From: Fredericiella sp038205395
Lineage (GTDB): Bacteria; Chloroflexota; Anaerolineae; Caldilineales; Caldilineaceae
NCBI GenBank assembly: GCA_038205395.1
Contig: JBBRBX010000011.1
Span: forward strand, 7,220 to 71,219
Direction of reading: 5' to 3'
Length of the DNA: 64,000 nt
In this document: positions 53,361-61,922 of the stretch, in pieces
Numbering within the stretch: the first letter of the stretch is position 1
Layout of the letters: the number at the start of each line of letters is the position of its first letter
The notes under the pieces: model-generated
Told to the model about the DNA's origin: nothing
What the model saw: the letters and a program-made list of their open reading frames with translations, nothing else
Databases searched by the model: none
Position numbers and translations under genes: made by a program

Positions 53361-53399
53361 ACACCGAGTATCACAAAATTACACAGTGATACTCGGTGT
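53361..53399 (+). promoter_or_regulatory. Intercistronic hairpin between binding-protein and permease genes
   Basis: ACACCGAGTATCAC (53361-53374) and its exact complement (53386-53399) form a 14-bp stem with an 11-base loop and no U tract. Such hairpins stabilise the upstream message, so the binding protein is made in excess over the permease. Confidence 0.75.
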
Positions 53400-53437
53400 C
53401 TGACGCCTTTGCGGCCTCACTGCGAAACATTCCTCAC

Positions 53438-54520
53438 ATGGCTACAATTTCCTCAACAGCAGACGCACCAAAGAGCAGTCGGTCTTGGATTGAAATTTTG
53501 GGTTCGCTGTGGGCCTGGATGTTTTTGGCGCTGTTGTTAATTATTTTTTCCGTTGCCAGCCCGGTTTTTTTTACACCCACAAATCTACAAAATATTCTGG
53601 CCAATATGGCTATTCTGACCATCGTCGCCTTTGGCCAGACATTCGTCATTATTGCAGGCGGCATCGACTTGTCCGCAGGCTATGTGATGGGCATGGTCTC
53701 CGTGGTGGCAGCCTTAACCATGAACCGCTTCCCGCCTGGCTCGCCGCTGTGGCTGGTCGTGGCGGGGGGAGCGGTGGTCGGCGTCGTGGCGGCGTGGGCA
53801 GCAGGCTTAGTAAACGGCCTGCTGATTGCGCGCCTCAATGTCCCCCCGTTTATTGCCACGTTGGGCATGTTTGGCATCGCGCGCGGCGTCGGCTTTTTGT
53901 TTTCAGGCGGAATGCCGGTGCCGGTGCGCACGGAAGGCATTGGCCGCCTGGGCAACGGCTATCTGTTCTACTATCATCCGACTGCCGGCTGGTCTTTTTT
54001 GACGCCGCCGCCAGGACTGGTGCAGGCGGATCTACGCCAGGTGGTGGGCATCCTGCCATTTGTGTTGATCGTAATGGCCGTGCTGCTGGTGGTGGCCCAC
54101 CTGATCCTATCGCGCACCCACTTTGGCCTCCACACCTATGCTGTTGGCGGCAACAAGGAGGCGGCGCTGCGCGCCGGCATTCCGGTTGAACGGCGGCTGG
54201 TGACGATCTACATGTTGTCGGCAACATTTGCGGCGGCCGCCGGGCTGATCTACAACGTGCGCTTTACCAATGGCGCGGCCAACGCCGGGGAGGCGTTACT
54301 GCTCGATACGGTAGCGGCCGTTGTAATCGGCGGCGCCTCGCTGTTTGGCGGCGCCGGCACGGTCGTAGGCACTCTGATTGGGGCGCTGATCATTGCCGTA
54401 TTGGCCAACGGCTTGGTAATCCTGAACGTCAATCCGTTCTGGCAATTCATCGCCGTTGGTGTGGTGATTATTGTGGCCGTGCTGATCGACCAGGCACGCG
54501 ACAAGTTGGTAAGGGGGTGA
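53438..54520 (+). CDS. Sugar ABC transporter permease (RbsC/BPD_transp_2)
   Basis: About 360 residues. Ten hydrophobic segments and the RbsC-type signature: ILANMAILTIVAFGQTFVIIAGGIDLSAGYVMGM, RTHFGLHTYAVGGNKEAALRAGI and ASLFGGAGTVVGTLIGALIIAVLANGL. The ATG at 53438 is chosen because the alternative GTG at 53396 lies inside the intercistronic hairpin. Transports the sugar across the membrane. Ends six bases before the ATPase gene. Confidence 0.92.
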   Translation: MATISSTADAPKSSRSWIEILGSLWAWMFLALLLIIFSVASPVFFTPTNLQNILANMAILTIVAFGQTFVIIAGGIDLSAGYVMGMVSVVAALTMNRFPPGSPLWLVVAGGAVVGVVAAWAAGLVNGLLIARLNVPPFIATLGMFGIARGVGFLFSGGMPVPVRTEGIGRLGNGYLFYYHPTAGWSFLTPPPGLVQADLRQVVGILPFVLIVMAVLLVVAHLILSRTHFGLHTYAVGGNKEAALRAGIPVERRLVTIYMLSATFAAAAGLIYNVRFTNGAANAGEALLLDTVAAVVIGGASLFGGAGTVVGTLIGALIIAVLANGLVILNVNPFWQFIAVGVVIIVAVLIDQARDKLVRG

Positions 54521-54526
54521 AGCCGG

Positions 54527-55321
54527 ATGGAAAATAGAGCAGAAACAGCCATGCCGGCGCCGGCAGTGGAAACAAGTGCGCCGGTCTTGCGGCTGGATCG
54601 GGTTACGAAGCGCTTTGGCGGTCTGACGGCCGTTGATCAAGTGAGCCTGCAAATTTATCCAGGGGAAGTTGTGGCATTGGCGGGCGACAACGGCGCGGGC
54701 AAGTCGACCCTGATCAAAATGATCTCAGGCGTCTACAAGCCGGATGACGGCCACATTTTTCTAGCCGATCGCGAGATCACCATTAGCTCGCCGATGGAGG
54801 CGCGCAGTTTGGGTATTGAAACAATCTACCAAGACCTGGCGCTGTGTGAAAATTTGGACGCCACCATCAATATCTTCCTGGGTCGCGAGCCGTCGCGCCG
54901 GCTGCTGGGGATATTCAAGCAAGTAGATCGGACCAAAATGCTGGTCGAGTCGCAGGCAGTGTTGAAGCGGCTGGATATCCGTATTCCCAACCTGCGCCGG
55001 CCAATTCGCGAGATGTCGGGCGGCCAGCGACAAGCAGTGGCCATCGCGCGCGCCGTCTACTGGAATGCGCGGCTGGTGATCATGGACGAGCCGACGGCAG
55101 CGCTGGGTGTGCCGGAGCAGCGCAAAGTACATGAACTGGTGCGTGCGCTCAAACAGCAAAACGTACCGGTCATCATCATCAGCCACAACATGCAGGACAT
55201 CTTTGCCAGCGCAGACCGCATCATCGTGATGCGCCGCGGCCAGAAAGTCGGCGACGTGCGTGCGACGGATCTGGATGGTGACGGGCTGGTCGGGCTGATG
55301 GTGGGAGCGGGAGAAACATAG
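54527..55321 (+). CDS. Sugar ABC transporter ATP-binding protein (single domain)
   Basis: 264 residues. Walker A GDNGAGKSTLIKMISG, Q-loop IYQDLALCENLDATINIFLG, signature MSGGQRQAVAIARAVYW, Walker B LVIMDEPTAALGV, H-loop IIISHNM. Only one ATPase module, as in FrcA-type partners, where RbsA has two, so it works as a homodimer. AAGGGGG lies upstream of the ATG. Ends the operon; the next gene is convergent after 37 bases. Confidence 0.92.
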   Translation: MENRAETAMPAPAVETSAPVLRLDRVTKRFGGLTAVDQVSLQIYPGEVVALAGDNGAGKSTLIKMISGVYKPDDGHIFLADREITISSPMEARSLGIETIYQDLALCENLDATINIFLGREPSRRLLGIFKQVDRTKMLVESQAVLKRLDIRIPNLRRPIREMSGGQRQAVAIARAVYWNARLVIMDEPTAALGVPEQRKVHELVRALKQQNVPVIIISHNMQDIFASADRIIVMRRGQKVGDVRATDLDGDGLVGLMVGAGET

Positions 55322-55358
55322 CCTGCGCACCTCGCCCCACCATTATGGTTGCCGGCAC

Positions 55359-57347
55359 CTAGCCGAATCCGTTGCCGGCGCTGTGTCGGCTGGGCACATC
55401 CGAGCTAGTCACAGTGTGGATCGGTTCCGGTCGATCGGCCAACGCTTCTTCCGTAAACTGATAGGCGACGGTGGTCACTGCGACCCGGCGGATGTCCTGC
55501 AGTGCCAGGTTGAGACTGATGGCGGCGTTCTGATGCAGCGCCTGCTCGGTCAGGTTGCCCATGACCAGATGGCCGACGATCACATGAATATAGCCGTCGT
55601 TCATCTCCGCCATCAACTCTTCGACATACTTGTGCACCGGGCCGGTCAGCTCACGATAGGGTGAAGGCAGCACCTTGAAATAGGCCTCATCGCCAATGCG
55701 CTCAATCCAGCGCCGGCGCACCGCCTCCGCCTTCTCGGGGTCGATGGCGACATGCAAGGCAGTCCACGGCGCGCCCAAAGATTTGGCGAAATTAATGGTA
55801 TGAATCGTCCCCGCGTGCACGTCGTCCACCATCACTAATGTCTTGACCGGATGCTGACGAATGTTGGGGAACAGCGAGCCTCGATGCAGCACAGCCGCCA
55901 CATGTTTATAGTGGCTGTTGATGCGAAAAAAGATAAATACCAGTGTGGGGATAATGATAACGACAATCCAGGCGCCGTCACTAAACTTGGCCACGGCAAA
56001 AATGATCATGACGACAAAGGTCAGTACGGCGCCAACCGCATTGACAATCTGTTTTGTGCGCCAATGGCCATCGTAGCGCATGATTGCCCCATGCACTTCA
56101 CGTTCTTCGCCGGGCTGCATCTTGCCGATGCGCCGCCAGCGCACTACCATCCCGCTTTGGGAGAGGGTAAAAGACATAAACACACCGATGGCATAAAGGG
56201 GAATCAAGCGTGTGGTGTCGGCGGCAAATATCACAATTAACAGGGAGGCCGCCAAGGCCAAGGCGACAATGCCCCAGGAAAAAACCAGACGCCGGCCACG
56301 ATAGGTCAATTGTTTGGGCAGAAAGCTGTCGGCAGCGATGAGGGCGCCGAGGCGCGGAAAGTCGGCGTAGGAGGTATTAGCCGCCATGATCAAGATCACG
56401 GTTGTCGCCGCCAGGGTGACGTAATACATGGGGCCGATGCCGTACAGTGTACGTGCAATCTGCGAAATGACCGTTTCCTTCATGCCCTCGCCGGCGACTA
56501 CATGCACTTGATTGGCAAGCACCGTAATGCCGATAAACATGACGCCCAATAAGGCACTCATCAACACCAGCGTCTGCGCCGCATTGCGGCTGCGCGGCTG
56601 CTTGAACGCCATGATGCCGTTGGAAATCGCTTCAACGCCGGTCAGCGCCGTACAGCCGCTGGCAAAGGCTTTGAGGATCAGAAAGAGAGTCAGCGGCTGC
56701 AAGGTGTGCGTAAAGGTCTCGGCATCGGTGACGGTGCTGAGTTGACCCGTACTTTGCTGCCAGAAGCCAAACGCCAGCGTTGCCAGCATGGAGCCGACAA
56801 AGAAATAGGTGGGAACAGCAAATATCGTGCCGGATTCCTTGACGCCGCGCAGATTAACGATGGTAATCAGCGCAATCAATCCCAAGGCAATTTCAACACG
56901 AAACGGGTACAGATCCGGCAGCGCCGAGATGATTTGGGCGACCCCAGACGAAATACTCACAGCAACCGTAAGAATATAATCGGTCAGCAGCGCCGCGCCG
57001 GCGGTAAGGGCCGGCGCATCGCCCAAGTTGTCGTGGGCGACGATATAGGCGCCGCCGCCGCCCGGATAGGCAAAAATCGTCTGCCGATACGAAATGGTGA
57101 GAATAATCAGCATACCGATGATCACCATTGAAATCGGTATGGAGATACCAAAAAAGGCGGAGCCGGCCAGGGCTAGGATGATCAGAATTTCCTGCGTCGC
57201 ATAAGCAACAGAGGACAAAGCATCCGAGGCAAACACGGCCAGTCCGATTGTTTTGTTGATGGTCTGGTGCGGCGCTTCCTCTGTCGCCAACTTTCTACCC
57301 AAGAGGAGATTGCCGACAGCGGGCCGGCGCACATACGTGTTGCTCAT
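55359..57347 (-). CDS. kimA: KimA-like potassium/amino-acid permease with C-terminal cytosolic domain
   Basis: 662 residues. About twelve membrane helices of the APC fold, starting with NKTIGLAVFASDALSSVAYATQEIL, GGGGAYIVAHDNLG and FASGCTALTGVEAISNGI, as in KimA (YdaO), a high-affinity K+ importer. The C-terminal 170 residues form a USP-like cytosolic domain (VKTLVMVDDVHAGTIHTINFAKSLGAPWTALHVAID). Two TrkA-type genes lie directly upstream in the same direction, the nearest 10 bases away, which supports a K+ role. An amino-acid substrate remains possible. Confidence 0.85.
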   Translation of the reverse strand: MSNTYVRRPAVGNLLLGRKLATEEAPHQTINKTIGLAVFASDALSSVAYATQEILIILALAGSAFFGISIPISMVIIGMLIILTISYRQTIFAYPGGGGAYIVAHDNLGDAPALTAGAALLTDYILTVAVSISSGVAQIISALPDLYPFRVEIALGLIALITIVNLRGVKESGTIFAVPTYFFVGSMLATLAFGFWQQSTGQLSTVTDAETFTHTLQPLTLFLILKAFASGCTALTGVEAISNGIMAFKQPRSRNAAQTLVLMSALLGVMFIGITVLANQVHVVAGEGMKETVISQIARTLYGIGPMYYVTLAATTVILIMAANTSYADFPRLGALIAADSFLPKQLTYRGRRLVFSWGIVALALAASLLIVIFAADTTRLIPLYAIGVFMSFTLSQSGMVVRWRRIGKMQPGEEREVHGAIMRYDGHWRTKQIVNAVGAVLTFVVMIIFAVAKFSDGAWIVVIIIPTLVFIFFRINSHYKHVAAVLHRGSLFPNIRQHPVKTLVMVDDVHAGTIHTINFAKSLGAPWTALHVAIDPEKAEAVRRRWIERIGDEAYFKVLPSPYRELTGPVHKYVEELMAEMNDGYIHVIVGHLVMGNLTEQALHQNAAISLNLALQDIRRVAVTTVAYQFTEEALADRPEPIHTVTSSDVPSRHSAGNGFG

Positions 57348-57357
57348 TGGTTGCGTT

Positions 57358-58023
57358 TTAACCTCGTCCCAATAGTTTGGCTAATGCCCCACGCTGGCTG
57401 GTGCGCAACACGGCCAGGACTTCATCATAAGCTTGCAAAACTGTGTTCCCATTGGGAGCAATCACATCTCCCTTACGAATTACAGCCGCCAGTGTACATT
57501 GATCCGGCCAGGCAATGTCTTTGACTGCTTTACCGTTGACAATCGAAGTTTCGGTTATCTTTTCTTCAATCAGTTCTACGTCACCGGCGCGCAGCTTGAG
57601 CAGCGTCATCATATCGCCCAATGACATCTCTTCGACGATCAGCCGGGCCATTAAATCGGCCTGATTGATGCCGACATCCACGCCCATTTCCGGTGTAAAA
57701 AGCCACTTATTGCGCGGGTTGTTGACGCGCGCAACAACCCGCGGCACGTGAAACTCGTGACGCCCCAGACTGGCCGCCACCAGGTTGGTTTCGTCGTTGC
57801 CGGTTACGGCAGCTAAGACCTGCGCGCGGCGGATTCCTGTCTGCTCCAGGCGCGCCGGATCGGTGCCATCGCCGCTGTGGATTACTTCAGCAGGCAGTTC
57901 CCGATGCAATTTAACCAGGACATCTTGGCGGTTATCGATTATGCGCACCTCATGTCCTTCATCCAGCAGCAGTGAGGCTACATGCGAACCGACCTTGCCG
58001 CCCCCAACAATTACAACAAACAT
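57358..58023 (-). CDS. TrkA-type K+ transport regulator (RCK_N-RCK_C), downstream copy
   Basis: 221 residues. Rossmann-like NAD-binding domain (VVIVGGGKVGSHVASLLLDEGHEVRIID, GDGTDPARL), then a TrkA-C domain (residues about 140-221). It gates the permease in response to nucleotides such as NAD(H), ATP or c-di-AMP. It lies 10 bases before the KimA-like gene and 42 bases after its paralogue. Length is typical of KtrA. Confidence 0.92.
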   Translation of the reverse strand: MFVVIVGGGKVGSHVASLLLDEGHEVRIIDNRQDVLVKLHRELPAEVIHSGDGTDPARLEQTGIRRAQVLAAVTGNDETNLVAASLGRHEFHVPRVVARVNNPRNKWLFTPEMGVDVGINQADLMARLIVEEMSLGDMMTLLKLRAGDVELIEEKITETSIVNGKAVKDIAWPDQCTLAAVIRKGDVIAPNGNTVLQAYDEVLAVLRTSQRGALAKLLGRG

Positions 58024-58065
58024 TGCTTATCTCCCATCATTCCCAGCACAAGTTTTGGGTCAGTG

Positions 58066-58722
58066 TCAGTCTACCTTGCGTGTCGCCGCAAGGTCGATTA
58101 GCTGCGGCAGCAGATCTGCCGGGATGCTGAGCACGGCAATATCGCCGGGCTGAAGACGTTCATCAGGGCGCGGAACAAAAGCGCGGCTGTCGCGCTCGAT
58201 CGCGCAGACGACGGCGTTGCCGTCGCAAACCGCAGTAACCGGCTGGTCACGCCATGTATCGGGAACGCGCACGGAGATCAATTTGACATCCCCATGATCA
58301 ATCTGTTCGAGATCGATCACGCCCGGATGCAGCAGGATCTGCTCCAGCCGGCGTGCGCCCCAAGAGGTGGAGGTGATGCTTTGCAGGCCAAGCCGTTCGT
58401 AGACCTCACGCCGGCCGGGGTTATAGACACGCGCCACCACCCGCTCCACATGAAACACGTCGCGCGCAATGCGAGCGGCGATGATATTTTCGTTATCGCT
58501 TTGTGTTGTGGCGGCAAAAGCGTCCGCTTGTTCAATGCCGGCACGCTCCAATGTGCCGCGGTCAATACTGTATCCCTGCACAGTTCGCCCGCGAAAGTCC
58601 GTTCCCAGCCGGTCAAAGTTGCTGGGGTTTGCGTCCACGATCGTCACGGAATGTCCTTGCTGGGTAATCGACCTCGCCAGTTCCGATCCCTCACGACCAC
58701 AGCCTACAATCAATACGTTCAT
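58066..58722 (-). CDS. TrkA-type K+ transport regulator (RCK_N-RCK_C), upstream copy
   Basis: 218 residues. NAD-binding VLIVGCGREGSELARSITQQGHSVTIVDANP and GYSIDRGTLERAGIEQADAF, then TrkA-C (GDVKLISVRVPDTWRDQPV). Paralogue of the next gene; the pair could form a heteromeric ring. The first gene of a three-gene K+ operon, with a good promoter and a leader hairpin upstream. Confidence 0.92.
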   Translation of the reverse strand: MNVLIVGCGREGSELARSITQQGHSVTIVDANPSNFDRLGTDFRGRTVQGYSIDRGTLERAGIEQADAFAATTQSDNENIIAARIARDVFHVERVVARVYNPGRREVYERLGLQSITSTSWGARRLEQILLHPGVIDLEQIDHGDVKLISVRVPDTWRDQPVTAVCDGNAVVCAIERDSRAFVPRPDERLQPGDIAVLSIPADLLPQLIDLAATRKVD

Positions 58723-58758
58723 TTGTTGTCTCTCTTTTTACTTCTTCACACAAAAAAA

Positions 58759-58781
58759 GCGCCCATTGCAGGAGCGGACGC
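58759..58781 (-). promoter_or_regulatory. Leader hairpin with U7 tract ahead of the K+ operon
   Basis: On the minus strand GCGTCC and GGGCGC pair over six positions (one G-U) around a loop of about 11 bases and are followed by seven T. It lies in the leader, about 40 bases before the first TrkA gene, where a terminator would act as an attenuator. An upstream CCGC/GCGG pair could compete with it. Confidence 0.5.
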
Positions 58782-58826
58782 CAGATACAAAGACTATGGC
58801 CGCCATTCAGCGGAATTAACGAATTC

Positions 58827-58854
58827 ATTATTACCTAAATGGAATGGTTGTCAA
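58827..58854 (-). promoter_or_regulatory. Sigma-70-type promoter for the K+ operon
   Basis: Minus-strand TTGACA (58854-58849), a 16-base spacer, then AATAAT (58832-58827). The predicted start near 58820 gives a leader of about 98 bases. The flanks are AT-rich. Confidence 0.75.
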
Positions 58855-58969
58855 ATAAACAGATAAGATTTTTTGCATTGGACTGCGGAAAAAAAGCGCG
58901 CAGAACCCAGCCACACCAGAAATAGTGTATGTTCTTTTTGTGTTGGCGGTAATGCCGCTCGTTTATGTC

Positions 58970-59932
58970 TTAATGGGCAGCAACGGCAGCCGGAAACACC
59001 GACGGCGCGGCGATCCAGAAGCGAGTAGCCAAGCGCTCGATGGGCTGCACCTGACCCTCCACCTGCAGGCGCGCAAGCGCAGCGGTAATCTCTGCGGCGG
59101 GCCAGCAGGTGAGCCAATGGGCAAGCTGCTCCTCACTCATCGGGTGGCGCGTGACGATGCCGAGAATCGCTTCCGCCGGCGTGGCGTAACCGCTCACGTC
59201 GATCCCATTGCTGTAGGGGTGCGCGACGTGGGCGATGGGACCGAGCAATGCAATCGCCCGCATCAACCCTTCGTCATCGGGCGGCTGCACCCACGGCTCT
59301 GCCGGTGGTCGATCCGGAATGACCACATGCACTTCGTCAGGTGCGATGCGGCGGATCACAGCCGCAAGATCGTGCAAGGCTTCCGTTGTGTCGTTGATGC
59401 CGGCCAGCAGCATGACTTCGACCCAAAGACGGCCTCGATATTGGCTCCGAAATGCCAGCAGCCCCTCCACCAAGCGCGCATAGGTGGCGGCAGGGTGCGG
59501 GCGATGTATACGCTTATAGATGGCCGGCGACCCTGCACTCAGTGTGGGCATGACCACGTCGGCAGCCGCCAGATCAGCCCGCACTTCCGGCATATGCAGC
59601 AGCACCCCGTTGGTGATGACCGCAATCGGAATCGGCGTCAACGCCTTGACCTGCCGGATCAGCCAGCCCAATTCGCTGTTGAGGGTGGGTTCGCCCGATC
59701 CGACAAAAGAAACGAAATCAATCTCGCCCGGCCGGTGACGCTTGAGCACAGCGGCCACCTCGTCGAGAATAGCCTGGCGCGGTGCGTACTCACGCCGTTC
59801 GTTGGTCAGCGGCATTGAGCGGCCGAGCTGGCAGTAGACACAGTTCCAATTACATGTTTTCAGCGGGATCGGGTCGATCCCCAGCGATTTGCCCAAGCGC
59901 CGAGAGGGAATTGGGCCATACACATAGCTCAT
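58970..59932 (-). CDS. Radical SAM protein (MoaA/NifB-like superfamily)
   Basis: About 320 residues from ATG 59932; the in-frame ATG at 59941 is also possible. It begins MSYVYGPIPSRRLGKSLGID and carries the [4Fe-4S] motif CNWNCVYCQLG, followed by SGEPTLNSELGWL and the SAM-binding strand AVITNGVLL. The C-terminal 60 residues (MSEEQLAHWLTCWPAAEITAALARLQVEGQVQPIERL) resemble a small winged-helix extension. Generates a 5'-deoxyadenosyl radical; substrate unknown. It stands alone between the K+ operon promoter and the universal stress gene. Confidence 0.9.
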   Translation of the reverse strand: MSYVYGPIPSRRLGKSLGIDPIPLKTCNWNCVYCQLGRSMPLTNERREYAPRQAILDEVAAVLKRHRPGEIDFVSFVGSGEPTLNSELGWLIRQVKALTPIPIAVITNGVLLHMPEVRADLAAADVVMPTLSAGSPAIYKRIHRPHPAATYARLVEGLLAFRSQYRGRLWVEVMLLAGINDTTEALHDLAAVIRRIAPDEVHVVIPDRPPAEPWVQPPDDEGLMRAIALLGPIAHVAHPYSNGIDVSGYATPAEAILGIVTRHPMSEEQLAHWLTCWPAAEITAALARLQVEGQVQPIERLATRFWIAAPSVFPAAVAAH

Positions 59933-60002
59933 AATATCCATTCAGGTTGCAGACGACCGATCCCAGCATGAGGCCCTGCACAAGGCATGGGCGCAGATCT
60001 CG

Positions 60003-60446
60003 TCAGTCCGATGTACGAATCAACAGCAGCGGGCGATCCGCCTTGTGCAGCACCCCTGCGGCTACACTGCCGTAGAAAACGCGGCCCAGGCCGGAGCGGC
60101 CGTGGCTGGCCATAGCAATTAAATCGGCATGCTCGCGCTCGGCTACCTCCAAAATACTGTTTACCACGGGGCCACTTTCTACACACGACCTGGCGTCAAT
60201 GCCCAACGCACACAGCTCACCTTCTTTGGCAGCCAGATAGTGCTGCGCTTCCTGGCTCAGACGCTCCGCTTCTTTGGGGTCATAGTAGGGCACCATGTCA
60301 TATGGCGTCACGACCGAAACGCTTGGCTCGACGATCTGCAGCAGCACGATCTTCGCCTGAAACTTGGCAGCCAGCGCCTCAGCATGGGCCAGAATCGATT
60401 CCGCACGTGGAGAACCATCCAGCGGCACCAAAATTGTCGTATACAT
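60003..60446 (-). CDS. Universal stress protein (UspA family)
   Basis: 147 residues from ATG 60446, with GGAAGGAGTG upstream. N-terminal MYTTILVPLDGSPRAESILAHAEALA and C-terminal ATP-binding motif ASHGRSGLGRVFYGSVAAGVLHKADRPLLLIR (G-2x-G-9x-G-S type). Likely an ATP-binding dimer made under stress. It fits the stress theme of the region. Confidence 0.93.
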   Translation of the reverse strand: MYTTILVPLDGSPRAESILAHAEALAAKFQAKIVLLQIVEPSVSVVTPYDMVPYYDPKEAERLSQEAQHYLAAKEGELCALGIDARSCVESGPVVNSILEVAEREHADLIAMASHGRSGLGRVFYGSVAAGVLHKADRPLLLIRTSD

Positions 60447-60576
60447 ACGCCACTCCTTCCCAGATGGTATGATTCCGCCGATCACTATCGGCAAAAATCA
60501 CACGGAAAATGTAAAGCGCACAACTACACTTTACAACCGTTTGAGCAAAGACGAAAGCTGCTTACGGCGGGTTTTT

Positions 60577-60596
60577 CACTGGCCACGTGACCAGTG
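60577..60596. promoter_or_regulatory. 20-bp near-perfect palindrome (operator candidate)
   Basis: CACTGGCCACGTGACCAGTG is palindromic except for one pair, with CACGTG at the centre. It ends nine bases before the extended -10 of the plus-strand gene, so a bound dimer would block or recruit polymerase. Confidence 0.65.
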
Positions 60597-60604
60597 TAGG
60601 GATA

Positions 60605-60613
60605 TGCTATACT
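60605..60613 (+). promoter_or_regulatory. Extended -10 promoter placing the start at the ATG
   Basis: TG at 60605-60606 followed, after one base, by TATACT at 60608-60613. Seven bases further is the ATG at 60620, so transcription would begin at or next to the start codon and the message would have no leader. Confidence 0.5.
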
Positions 60614-60619
60614 GCGCCT

Positions 60620-61078
60620 ATGGAAGGCGAGAAAAGTAGATCGCGTGCAGTGCTGATCTGGACGGTGGCGGCGGGTATGACGTTGCTACTGTTCGTAGCG
60701 ATGACGCTGCTGGTTCTGTTCACGCCGCCCCCCGGCGGCGGCATGGCAACACCCGGCAGGACGCCGGCGCAGGCCGACGGTACACCACCCAATCTGGTGC
60801 TGCCGTCCGGAGCGGAGGATTCGACCGCGCAGCCGACCGCCGGCGCCTCAGCCACGGCGGAGGCAGCAAATGAGCGTTTGGACAGCACCGCAGCGCTGGG
60901 CTTGTGGCTGTCCGCCATCTCCGCAATCAGCGCTCTGCTGGGGCTGGCGTCTTCTCTGTGGCTGGGCTGGCGCAAAGAACAGCGCGAAGCGGCGCAGCAC
61001 CGGCTCGACTTGGCAAAAACGCAGTTGGAGGTGGAGAAGCTGCGCCGCGAACTGCGTCAGGAAACGCCCGCAGGCTAG
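60620..61078 (+). CDS. Small two-helix membrane protein with coiled-coil end
   Basis: 152 residues. Membrane helix 1 (AVLIWTVAAGMTLLLFVAMTLLVLF), a Pro/Gly/Thr-rich disordered loop of about 50 residues, helix 2 (LGLWLSAISAISALLGLASSLWLGW), then a charged coiled coil (QREAAQHRLDLAKTQLEVEKLRREL). No family recognised. Its stop overlaps the convergent NarL gene by four bases, and a leaderless start is predicted. Its coiled coil and neighbours suggest it may partner a signalling protein; this is only inference. Confidence 0.75.
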   Translation: MEGEKSRSRAVLIWTVAAGMTLLLFVAMTLLVLFTPPPGGGMATPGRTPAQADGTPPNLVLPSGAEDSTAQPTAGASATAEAANERLDSTAALGLWLSAISAISALLGLASSLWLGWRKEQREAAQHRLDLAKTQLEVEKLRRELRQETPAG

Positions 61079-61740
61079 GCCTGTCCATTCTGGAGGTGCT
61101 CGTAGACGTGATGGCGCACAGCATATGCGGCAGCTTCGGCGCGCGAGGAGAGATCCAGCTTGGAAAGGATCGAGCTGACGTAGTTGCGCACAGTCTTTTC
61201 GGAAAGAAAAACACGCTCGGCAATCTCGCGGTTGGTCAGACCTTCGGTAATGAGGGCCAGAATGTTGAGTTCTTGATCGGTCAGCGCCGCAAAGTACTCG
61301 TCTTCCGCCTTGCGCGCTGACTCGCGCACGCGCTGAAAGAGTTTCTGCGTCAATGCCGGATCCACCATCGACTCGCCACGGCCGACAGTCTCTAATGCAC
61401 GCACGAGGTCGTCACTGCCGATCTGCTTGAGCACATAGCCGCTGGCGCCGGCGCTGATGGCCTCGAACAGTATTTCATCGTCCGCATGGGACGTGAGCAT
61501 GATCACTTTGGTTGCCGGCCTGGCTTCCAAGATATCGCGCGTGGCTTCAATCCCATTCTTGCCGGGCAAGCGAATATCCATCACCACAATGTCCGGCTGA
61601 TAGCGCAACGTTATATCCAGCGCCTCTTGTGCATCACGCGCTTCGGCAATCACTTCAAAGTGAGGATAGCGAGACAGCAGCGTGCGCAGGCCAAGACGAA
61701 CGATTTCATGGTCATCAACAAGTACAATTCGTAAATGCAT
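61075..61740 (-). CDS. NarL-family response regulator
   Basis: 221 residues. Intact receiver (VLVDDHEIVRLG, IVVMDIRLPGKNG, GYVLKQIGSDD) and LuxR HTH (LTDQELNILALITEGLTNREIAER, then KTVRNYVSSILSKLDLSSRAEAAAY). The matching kinase is divergently encoded 182 bases away. It is the only pair in the window arranged back-to-back, so the shared spacer may be its own target. Confidence 0.92.
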   Translation of the reverse strand: MHLRIVLVDDHEIVRLGLRTLLSRYPHFEVIAEARDAQEALDITLRYQPDIVVMDIRLPGKNGIEATRDILEARPATKVIMLTSHADDEILFEAISAGASGYVLKQIGSDDLVRALETVGRGESMVDPALTQKLFQRVRESARKAEDEYFAALTDQELNILALITEGLTNREIAERVFLSEKTVRNYVSSILSKLDLSSRAEAAAYAVRHHVYEHLQNGQA

Positions 61741-61922
61741 GACGGTATAATCAGGAAACGCAGCCAGGGAAATAGGCGGGAAAAACGGTGCCCGCTCGTG
61801 CTTGCTTTAACTAGTCAATTGTAGCACAGTAGCGACGGTGACAAAAAACAATCCACTGGCAAGCATCGGCCAGGGGAAAGCTCTGCAAAAGCAATGGGCA
61901 AAAATAAGGTGGAGAGATAAGG

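Noticed and set aside
58723..58854. c-di-AMP (ydaO-type) riboswitch before the K+ operon
   Set aside because: The leader is too short and lacks the recognised conserved loops; only a simple hairpin with U tract is visible.
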